Below, one piece after another: positions 1 through 7,081 of a stretch of DNA of 64,000 nucleotides. Location of the stretch: assembly GCF_018619435.1 (NCBI RefSeq), contig NZ_JAHFZF010000006.1:62001-126000 (forward strand), in the 5' to 3' direction. Each line of letters opens with the position of its first letter. Positions within the stretch are counted from its first letter, which is position 1. This stretch comes from Rhodoferax sp. U11-2br (GTDB taxonomy: Bacteria; Pseudomonadota; Gammaproteobacteria; Burkholderiales; Burkholderiaceae_C). A model generated the notes under the pieces. That model was given only the letters and a program-made list of their open reading frames with translations, was not told the DNA's origin and made no database searches. Position numbers and translations under genes: made by a program.

Positions 1-1097
1 TCCCGGGCAAGGCACCGTTTGACCTGTACAACCGCGACAAGTCGGCTGGCGTCAAGCTGTATGTGAAGCGCGTGTTCATCATGGATGACGCCGAAGCACT
101 GCTGCCGACCTACCTGCGTTTTGTCAAGGGTGTGGTCGACTCCTCTGACCTGCCACTGAATGTCAGCCGCGAGCTGCTGCAGGAAAGCCGCGACGTCAAA
201 GCCATCCGCGAAGGCTGTACCAAACGTGTGCTCGGCATGCTTGAAGACCTAGCGAAACACGACAAGTTGCCCGAGGCTTCTGCGGATGGCGTGACCGATG
301 TGTTAAGCGCCGAAGACAAGGCTGAAGCCGAGAAAAACGCTGGCAAATACACCAAGTTCTACAAGGAATTTGGCGCGGTGCTGAAAGAAGGCCTGGGCGA
401 GGACTACAGCAACAAGGACCGCATTGCCAAATTGCTGCGTTTTGCCAGCACCACGTCTGATACGGTGGCGGTCAGTTTTGCCGACTACAAGGCGCGTATG
501 AAAGAGGGCCAGGAAGCCATCTACTACATCACCGCCGACACCCTGGCCGCAGCCAAGAACAGCCCGCAACTCGAAGTGTTCAAGAAAAAAGGCATTGAGG
601 TGCTGTTGATGACCGACCGCGTCGACGAATGGGCACTCAACTACGTCCAGGAATTTGACGGCACCCCGCTGCAAAGCGTGGCCAAGGGCGCGGTTGATCT
701 GGGCAAGCTGCAGGACGAAACTGAGAAAAAGGCCGCCGAGGAAGCCGCCGAAGCCTTCAAGCCACTGCTGGCCAAGCTCAAAGAAGCGCTCAAAGACAAG
801 GCCGAAGACGTGCGCGTGACCACCCGCCTGGTCGACAGCCCGGCCTGCCTGGTGGTGCAAGACCACGGCATGAGCACCCAACTGGCACGCATGCTCAAAC
901 AAGCTGGCCAAACCGCTCCCGAGGTCAAGCCGGTGCTGGAAGTGAATGCCGAACACCCGCTGGTGAAAAAGCTCGACGGCTCAGTGCATTTCAACGACCT
1001 GGCCCACATCTTGTTCGACCAGGCCCTGCTGGCCGAAGGCGGCCTACCGGAAGACCCGGCTGCTTACGTCAAACGCGTGAATGCCTTGCTGGTGTAA
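1..1097 (+). CDS. htpG: Molecular chaperone HtpG (Hsp90), 3' part
   Basis: This is the C-terminal part of the bacterial Hsp90 chaperone HtpG, an ATP-dependent dimeric folding factor of the cytoplasm. The open frame runs from the window edge (codon phase begins at base 3), so the N-terminal ATPase domain lies outside. Visible pieces are the middle-domain stretch [20 protein letters not shown] followed by [18 protein letters not shown], both hallmarks of HtpG, and a full C-terminal dimerisation domain ending in an [11 protein letters not shown] tail. It stops with TAA and is followed by a dispersed repeat and a GC-rich hairpin with a T run. The next gene, cydX, converges on it. Identity is certain; only the 5' end is missing. 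Confidence 0.97.
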   Translation, partial: PGKAPFDLYNRDKSAGVKLYVKRVFIMDDAEALLPTYLRFVKGVVDSSDLPLNVSRELLQESRDVKAIREGCTKRVLGMLEDLAKHDKLPEASADGVTDVLSAEDKAEAEKNAGKYTKFYKEFGAVLKEGLGEDYSNKDRIAKLLRFASTTSDTVAVSFADYKARMKEGQEAIYYITADTLAAAKNSPQLEVFKKKGIEVLLMTDRVDEWALNYVQEFDGTPLQSVAKGAVDLGKLQDETEKKAAEEAAEAFKPLLAKLKEALKDKAEDVRVTTRLVDSPACLVVQDHGMSTQLARMLKQAGQTAPEVKPVLEVNAEHPLVKKLDGSVHFNDLAHILFDQALLAEGGLPEDPAAYVKRVNALLV

Positions 1098-1103
1098 GTT
1101 CTA

Positions 1104-1160
1104 GAGGAAATTGGCCTCTGACCCTTATTCAAAAAGGGCCAGAAGCTATTTAATATGAAG
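1104..1160. repeat. Dispersed palindromic repeat, copy A (htpG/cydX convergent gap)
   Basis: The core reads CCCTTATTCAAAAAGGG and is flanked by AAATTGGCCTCTGA on the left and CCAGAAGCTATTTAATA on the right. The same pieces (GGCC, CCCTT...AAGGG, AGCTATT) recur in the other copies listed in this annotation. It lies between two converging genes. Confidence 0.75.
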
Positions 1161-1163
1161 CAG

Positions 1164-1199
1164 AAAGCCCCGCAGTCGCGCAGACTGGCGGGGCTTTTT
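1164..1199 (+). terminator. Rho-independent terminator of htpG
   Basis: The arms AAAGCCCCGC and GCGGGGCTTT enclose an imperfect loop and are followed by a short T run. It sits 67 bases after the htpG stop. Read leftward the stem also ends in a few T residues, so it could serve the cyd operon as well. Confidence 0.8.
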
Positions 1200-1223
1200 A
1201 CTGGGCTGACAGTCGGTGTTCAA

Positions 1224-1242
1224 CCGCCACCTTAGGTGGCGG
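1224..1242 (-). terminator. Hairpin just after cydX, weak terminator candidate
   Basis: This is a perfect 8-bp inverted repeat (CCGCCACC TTA GGTGGCGG) beginning 9 bases beyond the cydX stop. The T tract that should follow in the leftward direction is poor, so it may only stabilise the 3' end of the cyd transcript. Confidence 0.4.
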
Positions 1243-1250
1243 CCTGCCGC

Positions 1251-1355
1251 TTACTCATCTTGCGGGTCCACCCCCTGAGCCTCAAACCACAGGGCGTTGA
1301 CCACCGCCAGCAGCACCGCCATCGCGATACCCAGAGTCCATGTGAAGTACCACAT
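1251..1355 (-). CDS. cydX: Cytochrome bd oxidase small subunit CydX
   Basis: This 34-residue membrane peptide of the cytochrome bd quinol oxidase starts MWYFTWTLG and carries one hydrophobic helix (about residues 6-23). It continues with ALWFEAQGVDPQDE. The MWYF start and the Trp-Phe-Glu motif at the membrane exit are characteristic of CydX/CbdX, which stabilises the haem groups of CydAB. It starts 24 bases after the end of cydB and is preceded by AAGGA, so it is the last gene of the operon. It is short enough to be missed by automatic gene calling. Confidence 0.9.
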   Translation of the reverse strand: MWYFTWTLGIAMAVLLAVVNALWFEAQGVDPQDE

Positions 1356-1379
1356 CTTGTTTTCCTTTACGTTGTTGGT

Positions 1380-2516
1380 TCAGTAGAGCGATTTGCCGCT
1401 GGCTTGGATCTGTGCCACGGTGATCTTGCCGCGCATGAGACGGTACGCCCAGCTGGTGTAGACCAGGATGATGGGTGTCATGACCAATGCCACCCAGAAC
1501 ATGATGTTGAGTGTGCGCTGGCTGGAGACACAGTCCCACACCGTCAGGCTGTGACCCGGGTGGGTGCTGGAGGGCAGCACAAACGGGAAGATCGCCGCAC
1601 CGGCCGTCAAGATGACACCGGCACAAGCCAGGCCACTGGCGATGAACGCCAGACCCGGTTTGCGCACAAACGCCGCCAGCAACCCCAGCACAATCCCGAC
1701 ATAGGCCAGCACCGTCAGGGCCCAGGTCAGGGGGTAGGCCGCGTAGTTGCCCATCCAGGCGCCTATCTGCAACACCACCGTTTTGCCGACAGGCGACACA
1801 GCCTCACCCGGCACCACGGTCGAGGTGATCTGGTAACCCAGCATGTTGGCCACCAGTACCCCACCCAGCGAAAACATCAGCAGCAACACCACACCAGCAC
1901 CCAGCGCGGCCTGGCGCGAACGCTCGGCCAGCACACCCTCGGTGCGCAATTGCAGGTAGTTCGCGCCATGGAACAGCAGCAGGGTCAGGCTGGCCACCCC
2001 ACACAGCAAGCTGAACGGGGTGAACAGCGCCCAGAAGCTGCCGGTGTAGACCGGCATCATGTTGTCCTCAAAGTGGAACGGCACACCGGTGATGATGTTG
2101 CCGATGGCCACGCCAAACACCAGTGCCGGTACCGCACCGCCAACAAACAGGCCCCAATCCCAGGCGCTGCGCCAGCGCGCGTTGGGCACCTTGCTGCGGT
2201 ACTCAAACCCCACCGGGCGGAAGAACAAGGCCCACAACACCGCCATCAGTGCAAAGTAGAAGCCCGAGAACGCGGTGGCATACACCAGCGGCCAGGCCGC
2301 AAAGATGGCGCCACCGGCGGTGATGAACCAGACCTGGTTGCCCTCCCAATGGGGCCCCACGGTGTTGAGCAACACACGGCGCTCGTCATCGGTTTTGCCA
2401 ACAAAGGGCAGCAGGGCGCCGACGCCCATGTCGTGCCCGTCCATGATGGAAAAGCCAATCAGCAGCACACACACCAGCAGCCACCAGACCAGTTTCAAAA
2501 TGGCGTAGTCAAACAT
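1380..2516 (-). CDS. cydB: Cytochrome bd ubiquinol oxidase subunit II
   Basis: Subunit II (378 residues) of the high-affinity cytochrome bd quinol oxidase, an integral membrane protein. The start MFDYAILKLVWWLLV is typical, and the early motif GFSIMDGHDMGVGALLPFVGKTDDERR followed by NTVGPHWEGNQVWFITAGGA is the CydB signature. The start was set at 2516 because an AAGGAG ribosome-binding site lies inside the last codons of cydA and the two genes are separated by one base. Longer frames upstream lack CydB-like sequence. Translation is probably coupled to cydA. Confidence 0.97.
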   Translation of the reverse strand: MFDYAILKLVWWLLVCVLLIGFSIMDGHDMGVGALLPFVGKTDDERRVLLNTVGPHWEGNQVWFITAGGAIFAAWPLVYATAFSGFYFALMAVLWALFFRPVGFEYRSKVPNARWRSAWDWGLFVGGAVPALVFGVAIGNIITGVPFHFEDNMMPVYTGSFWALFTPFSLLCGVASLTLLLFHGANYLQLRTEGVLAERSRQAALGAGVVLLLMFSLGGVLVANMLGYQITSTVVPGEAVSPVGKTVVLQIGAWMGNYAAYPLTWALTVLAYVGIVLGLLAAFVRKPGLAFIASGLACAGVILTAGAAIFPFVLPSSTHPGHSLTVWDCVSSQRTLNIMFWVALVMTPIILVYTSWAYRLMRGKITVAQIQASGKSLY

Positions 2517-2517
2517 C

Positions 2518-4131
2518 TCAGATCTCCTTGGAAGCGTGCGCGGCGGCGTACACCGGCGTGGCGGAGGCACCGCTGGCGGGTGTGGTTTTCTCCAGCGCGT
2601 ATTTGCCGGTGCCCAGGCTCGATGGCCCGAGGCGGGCGTACTTGAACATCAGATACAGCTCGGCCACCAGCAGCAGGGTGTAGAAAATCAGGAAACCGGC
2701 CAAAGAAAACATGATGTCGCCCGAGGACAGCACCGAGGTGGACAAATGGGTCGGCAACATGCCTTGGACGGTCCAGGGCTGGCGGCCATATTCGGCCACC
2801 ACCCAGCCCATTTCACAGGCGATCCAGGGCAGCGGAATGCTCCACAGCGCCCACTTAAGCAACCAGGGGCGTGACTCAATGCGGTTACGAACCGAGGACC
2901 AGAACGCCACCGCCATCAGCGCCAGCATCAGCCCCGCGATCAGCACCATGATGCGGAACGACCAGAACATCGGCGCGACCCGCGGTATCGCATCGTCCAC
3001 TGCCCGGGCTTTCATCTCCGGGGTGGCTTGTGACACATCTGCTATGTATTTTTTGAGCAGCAGACCGTAGCCCAGATCGGCTTTGACCGCGGTGAAGCTG
3101 GCCAGCTTGTTGGCGTTCTTGGGGTCTTGGCGCAACGCTTCCAGTGCCTTGACCGCGACCACGCCGCGCTCGATGCGTGCCGCAGTGGTCTTCTCAATCT
3201 CATCCATGCCGGGAATGGTTTTGTCGACCGTGCGGGTGCCAATCAGGCCCAGCACGTAGGGGATGCGGACCTCGGCATGGGTGGTGCGATTGGCTTCGTC
3301 GGGAATGCCAAACAGGGTCAGCCCGGCGGGGGCTGGCTCGGTCTTCCACATGCCTTCCATGGCGGCCATCTTGGCTTGCTGGGTTTCGGCTGCGCTGTAG
3401 CCTGACTCGTCACCGAGCACAATCACCGACAGCGCCGAGGCCAGACCAAACGCTGCGGCAATGCGAAACGAACGCAAGGCAAAACCCCGGTCGCGCCCCT
3501 TGAGCAAATACCAGCTGCTGACACCCAGCACAAAAATCGAGGCGGTCACATAACCCGCACTGATGGTGTGCACAAACTTGGCCTGGGCCACCGGGTTGAA
3601 CACCACGTCAAAGAAGTCGGTGAGCTCCATACGCATGGTGACCGGGTTGAAGTCCGAGCCCACCGGGTTTTGCATCCAGGCGTTGGCAATCAGGATCAGC
3701 ACCGCCGACAGGTTGGAGCCAATCGCCACCAGAAAGGTTACCGCCAGATGCCCAACCTTGCTCAGGCGATCCCAGCCAAAGAAGAACAGGCCAACAAAAG
3801 TGGATTCCAGAAAGAAGGCCAACAGCCCTTCAATCGCCAGCGGCGCGCCAAAAATGTCGCCCACGTAATGCGAGTAGTAGGCCCAGTTGGTGCCGAACTG
3901 GAACTCCATCGTCAGCCCGGTGGTGACACCCAGGGCAAAGTTGATGCCAAACAACTTGCCCCAGAACTTGGTCATGTCACGGTAGATGGTCTTGCCAGAG
4001 AGGACATAAACCGTCTCCATGATGGCCAGCAGGAACGACAGCCCCAGCGTGAGGGGAACGAACAAAAAGTGATAAAGGGCGGTTATCGCGAACTGCAGTC
4101 GCGACAGATCCACCACGGATTCAGAGATCAT
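2518..4131 (-). CDS. cydA: Cytochrome bd ubiquinol oxidase subunit I
   Basis: Subunit I (537 residues) carries the haems and the quinol-oxidising loop of cytochrome bd, which reduces oxygen at low tension in the cytoplasmic membrane. The start MISESVVDLSRLQFAITALY places a conserved histidine at residue 21 (haem b595 ligand by family analogy). FVHTISAGYVTASIF holds the second haem histidine, and GWVVAEYGRQPW is the conserved motif after the Q-loop. Its ATG overlaps the TGA of cydP by the ATGA arrangement, and the AAGGA upstream supports this start. Lengths and motifs match the family, with no sign of damage. Confidence 0.97.
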   Translation of the reverse strand: MISESVVDLSRLQFAITALYHFLFVPLTLGLSFLLAIMETVYVLSGKTIYRDMTKFWGKLFGINFALGVTTGLTMEFQFGTNWAYYSHYVGDIFGAPLAIEGLLAFFLESTFVGLFFFGWDRLSKVGHLAVTFLVAIGSNLSAVLILIANAWMQNPVGSDFNPVTMRMELTDFFDVVFNPVAQAKFVHTISAGYVTASIFVLGVSSWYLLKGRDRGFALRSFRIAAAFGLASALSVIVLGDESGYSAAETQQAKMAAMEGMWKTEPAPAGLTLFGIPDEANRTTHAEVRIPYVLGLIGTRTVDKTIPGMDEIEKTTAARIERGVVAVKALEALRQDPKNANKLASFTAVKADLGYGLLLKKYIADVSQATPEMKARAVDDAIPRVAPMFWSFRIMVLIAGLMLALMAVAFWSSVRNRIESRPWLLKWALWSIPLPWIACEMGWVVAEYGRQPWTVQGMLPTHLSTSVLSSGDIMFSLAGFLIFYTLLLVAELYLMFKYARLGPSSLGTGKYALEKTTPASGASATPVYAAAHASKEI

Positions 4132-4355
4132 GGTTGGTCCTTGGAAGAGATGGAAGGTGCAGGGGGGCTGGGCAAAGCGATGCGATCGGCCACGCCTGAG
4201 GCGGCCTCTGGCGCGGGCAGGCGCTGTGGAAAAAACGCCGCTTTGAGCGAGAACAGCAGAACCAGCTTGAGCGCAATCGCCCACAGCAGTTCACGGCGCA
4301 AATAGCTCAGCCGGCGCTGGGTCGGTTGAACCTGGGCAGCAGATGGGTGAGTCAT
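4128..4355 (-). CDS. cydP: Cytochrome oxidase putative small subunit CydP
   Basis: A 75-residue protein with one transmembrane helix (WAIALKLVLLFSLKAAFF, roughly residues 26-43). It is preceded by a basic segment RRLSYLRREL and followed by a proline-rich tail. This layout and its place directly before cydA fit the small CydP family found with bd oxidases in beta- and gammaproteobacteria. Its role in the oxidase is little known. The stop overlaps the cydA start by one base pair pattern (ATGA). The start at MTHPSAAQ was chosen because GAGGG lies just upstream and the sequence before it looks non-coding. Confidence 0.75.
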   Translation of the reverse strand: MTHPSAAQVQPTQRRLSYLRRELLWAIALKLVLLFSLKAAFFPQRLPAPEAASGVADRIALPSPPAPSISSKDQP

Positions 4356-4492
4356 TTTTTTGACCCTCAGATAGGCAACAGAAGAAGGCAAACGTGTTGT
4401 GCTGTCCTCAGCCGCAGGAGGCCGAAAACACACAAAGCTTCATCACCCGGCGGCTGGGAGAGGACCCACGGGCGAGCGCTGGCAATGTGGGT

Positions 4493-4912
4493 TCAGAAGG
4501 CCTGCGGTGGTGCCCGTGCCGCAGGTGTCAGCCAGACCAGTTGCTGAGGCAAGGGTGGCGCTGTTGGCGCCGCGCTGTCGACAACCCCCGGCCAGGGCGC
4601 CAAGCCACTCACCGTTGGTGGCAGCAGGCCAAACGAGGCGGCATGGGTCAGGCAATAGGGGCAGTGGCCGTCATGGGCACTGTCCTGCGTACCTTCGGGC
4701 CGCTGGCTGCTCTGGGCCAGCCACTGGCCGTCGGCGTCCAGCAACACCCAAAGGGAGACCGACACCGAACACACCTCGATCCAGTGACCAACAACGGGGG
4801 TGGGTTCGGCCCGGCTCGTGTCCAACGCCAGCGACAGCGTGGGCACAAGCGCATTCAACACAATCGCCCAAATGGCGATCCAGGTTGACAGCAGGCGTTG
4901 GTGGGCAAACAT
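4493..4912 (-). CDS. DUF2946-type small membrane/periplasmic protein
   Basis: A 139-residue protein with an N-terminal hydrophobic segment (about residues 9-30) acting as anchor or signal. It also has the motif DGHCPYCLTHAAS with Cys84, Cys87 and His90. This CPxC-H motif and overall plan match the DUF2946 family, whose members are often found near copper handling or respiratory genes; the function is not established. It points the same way as cydPABX, 137 bases upstream of cydP, and the FNR-like box lies just before it. It may therefore belong to the same oxygen-regulated unit. A role in delivering metal to a respiratory complex is only a guess. Confidence 0.65.
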   Translation of the reverse strand: MFAHQRLLSTWIAIWAIVLNALVPTLSLALDTSRAEPTPVVGHWIEVCSVSVSLWVLLDADGQWLAQSSQRPEGTQDSAHDGHCPYCLTHAASFGLLPPTVSGLAPWPGVVDSAAPTAPPLPQQLVWLTPAARAPPQAF

Positions 4913-4937
4913 GCAGGAAATGAGGCGTGAGCCAGTC

Positions 4938-4951
4938 TTAATCTACATCAA
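4938..4951 (-). promoter_or_regulatory. FNR/ANR-type binding site
   Basis: TTAATCTACATCAA matches the FNR-family consensus TTGAT-N4-ATCAA at nine of ten fixed positions. It is also followed by an overlapping palindrome ACATCAA-GGAA-TTGATGT. It lies 26-39 bases before the start codon of the DUF2946 gene and upstream of the bd oxidase genes, where low-oxygen control would be expected. Confidence 0.55.
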
Positions 4952-5045
4952 GGAATTGATGTGACGGCAGTGTACTTAGACCCGGTTTGACACTTGTCAG
5001 ACAGCAGCCCTCGCGCTCCCGCACTAGCGCGCTTGACCCAAACAA

Positions 5046-5780
5046 TCAGTGCTGCAGGATCTTGGACAAGAACTGTTGCGCCCGGTCGCTGCGGGCTTGC
5101 GGGTTGCCAAAAAACTCTTCCTTGGCACAGTCTTCCACAATCGTGCCCTGGTCCATGAAGATCACGCGGTGCGCCACCTTGCGGGCAAAACCCATCTCGT
5201 GGGTGACACACATCATGGTCATGCCCTCCCGCGCCAGCTGCACCATCACGTCCAGCACCTCGTTGACCATCTCCGGGTCGAGTGCCGAGGTGGGTTCGTC
5301 AAACAACATCGCAATCGGGTCCATCGCCAGAGCGCGCGCAATCGCCACCCGCTGCTGTTGGCCGCCCGAGAGTTGTGCCGGGAATTTGTGAGCATGGGCA
5401 ACCAAGCCCACACGCTCGAGCAGGCTGGCCGCTTTGGAACGCGCCTCGCCGTCTTCCCTCTTGAGGATTTTGGTTTGTGGCAGGGTCAGGTTCTCGGTGA
5501 TCGTCAGGTGCGGGAACAGCTCGAAGTGCTGAAACACCATGCCCACGCGGGAACGCAGGGTGTTGAGGTTGACCTTGGGGTCGGTCACCGACATGCCGTC
5601 GACCACGATGTCGCCGCGCTGGATCGGCTCCAGCGCGTTGACACACTTGATGAGGGTGGACTTGCCCGAGCCTGAGGGGCCACACACCACCACCACCTCG
5701 CCTTTGTGAATCTGGGTGCTGCAGTCGGTCAGCACCTGGAAGTTGCCGTACCACTTGCTCACATTGTTGATGTCAATCAT
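5046..5780 (-). CDS. Polar amino acid ABC transporter ATP-binding protein
   Basis: The ATPase subunit (244 residues) of a polar-amino-acid importer of the GlnQ/HisP type. Walker [10 protein letters not shown] lies at residues 34-42, the ABC signature LSGGQQQR at 137-144, Walker B MLFDEPTS at 158-165, and the family-specific THEMGFA follows. It is the third gene of a leftward operon. The matching binding protein and permease (11114-12699) lie in the divergent operon, so this transporter is split across the two arms of the island. The start at [12 protein letters not shown] fits the family and follows a GAAAGTG sequence. The substrate is unknown. Confidence 0.92.
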   Translation of the reverse strand: MIDINNVSKWYGNFQVLTDCSTQIHKGEVVVVCGPSGSGKSTLIKCVNALEPIQRGDIVVDGMSVTDPKVNLNTLRSRVGMVFQHFELFPHLTITENLTLPQTKILKREDGEARSKAASLLERVGLVAHAHKFPAQLSGGQQQRVAIARALAMDPIAMLFDEPTSALDPEMVNEVLDVMVQLAREGMTMMCVTHEMGFARKVAHRVIFMDQGTIVEDCAKEEFFGNPQARSDRAQQFLSKILQH

Positions 5781-5814
5781 GTTGTCACTTTCTGTGGGTG
5801 AAGGGTTGAAGTCG

Positions 5815-7074
5815 TCAGGCCGCCAGCAGTTCCAGCAACACATTGGCCACGACCTGGGTGGTCAACTGCAGTTCTCGCAGCGGCACGCGTTCATTGGCGC
5901 GGTGACCGTTGGCCGCCAGCAAGGTGGCGGGGCCCGCGCCATACATCACGGTCGGGATACCGGCCTCGCAATAGAGCCGTGCGTCGGTGTAGAGCGGCAC
6001 GCCCACCGGTGTCACCGGTGTGCCCAGCACCGCGCTGCCTTCACGGCAGACCAGTTCGGTCAAAGCCTGGGCGCCCGGCACCGGCTTGAACGGGCGCGCC
6101 AGCAAGATTTGTGTGACCTCGGCCGAGATGCCGGGCAATGCTGCTACCGCGTCGGCCACCACCTGCCGCAGTTCGGCCTCCACCTGCTCGGGCACTTCTT
6201 CTGGCACGATGCGCCGATCCACCCGCAGGGTCAGGGTGTCGGGCACCACATTGGTGTTGATGCCACCCTTGATCAGCCCAACCACCAGGGTCGGGTGGCT
6301 GATGCCTGGGGTGGCAGACGGATGCTCGGCCAAGCTATCGCGGTAGCGGTACAGGGTCGACATCAGCGGCACACAGGCCTCTATCGCGTCATGACCGGTG
6401 TCGGGCCAGGCCGCGTGGGCGGATTTGCCACGCAAGGTGATTTCCAGGTGCAAGCAGCCGTTGTGGGCCACCACCACCTGGTGTGAAAACGCGGCAGACA
6501 ACACATAGTCGGGGTGGGTCAGGCCTTGCTGGAGCAGCCAACCCGGGCCGGTCAACCCACCGGTTTCCTCGTCGTAGGTGAAGTGCAGTTCGACCTGGCC
6601 CTGCAAAGCCACACCTTGTTCCTGAGCCAGGTTTTTGAGCGCAGACAGGGCATAGGCGTAGGTGGTGAAGTCGGACTTGGACACCGCCGCGCCCCGGCCA
6701 TACAACCAGCCATCACGGACCACACCGCTGTAGGGGCTGTCGGTCCAACCCTCGCCGGGGGGCACCACATCACCGTGGGCGTTCAAGGCGATCACCGGGC
6801 CGCCGCTGCCAAAAGTCTCACGCACGATCAGGTTGGTCACACTGCGCATGCCATGCTGCTGCGCCTGTTCTACAGGTACCTCGTGATGTTCCACCACAAA
6901 ACCCATGCTGCTGAGCCACTGGGCGGAGACCAGCGCATGGGGGGTGCAGTCACCGGGTGGGTTGTCGGACGGGCACTGCACCAGGCGCGCCAATGCGTCC
7001 ACCTGCTGGTCAAAATGTTGTTCAATGAAGCTGCGCATCGCAGCTTTGGCAGAGGTTTTGTCGAGGGTTGTCAT
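5815..7074 (-). CDS. M20-family metallo-hydrolase (ArgE/DapE-type deacylase)
   Basis: A 419-residue M20 amidohydrolase related to acetylornithine deacetylase and succinyl-diaminopimelate desuccinylase. Visible are the metal-site motifs [13 protein letters not shown] and [14 protein letters not shown] and the central [10 protein letters not shown] with the catalytic Glu pair. The lid-domain sequence [14 protein letters not shown] is also present. The usual GRGxxDMKG is changed to [10 protein letters not shown] here, so the specificity may differ from ArgE/DapE. It starts 7 bases after the stop of the fused dehydrogenase gene. With a hydantoinase in the facing operon it could release a free amino acid from an N-carbamoyl or N-acyl intermediate; this is inference. 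Confidence 0.85.
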   Translation of the reverse strand: MTTLDKTSAKAAMRSFIEQHFDQQVDALARLVQCPSDNPPGDCTPHALVSAQWLSSMGFVVEHHEVPVEQAQQHGMRSVTNLIVRETFGSGGPVIALNAHGDVVPPGEGWTDSPYSGVVRDGWLYGRGAAVSKSDFTTYAYALSALKNLAQEQGVALQGQVELHFTYDEETGGLTGPGWLLQQGLTHPDYVLSAAFSHQVVVAHNGCLHLEITLRGKSAHAAWPDTGHDAIEACVPLMSTLYRYRDSLAEHPSATPGISHPTLVVGLIKGGINTNVVPDTLTLRVDRRIVPEEVPEQVEAELRQVVADAVAALPGISAEVTQILLARPFKPVPGAQALTELVCREGSAVLGTPVTPVGVPLYTDARLYCEAGIPTVMYGAGPATLLAANGHRANERVPLRELQLTTQVVANVLLELLAA

Positions 7075-7081
7075 ACAAGGT

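Noticed and set aside
3030-3062. Repeat-like piece in cydA (AAAAAATACATAGC...ACAAGCC on the coding strand)
   Set aside because: The encoded residues LLLKKYIADVSQAT align with the normal CydA sequence and no insertion is present; resemblance is limited.
5012-5031. CGCGCT...AGCGCG hairpin after the ABC ATPase gene
   Set aside because: No T run follows on the relevant strand; too weak to call a terminator.
5767-5780. TTGATGTCAATCAT resembles an FNR box
   Set aside because: It is the coding sequence of the first codons of the ABC ATPase (Met-Ile-Asp-Ile), so the match is probably chance.
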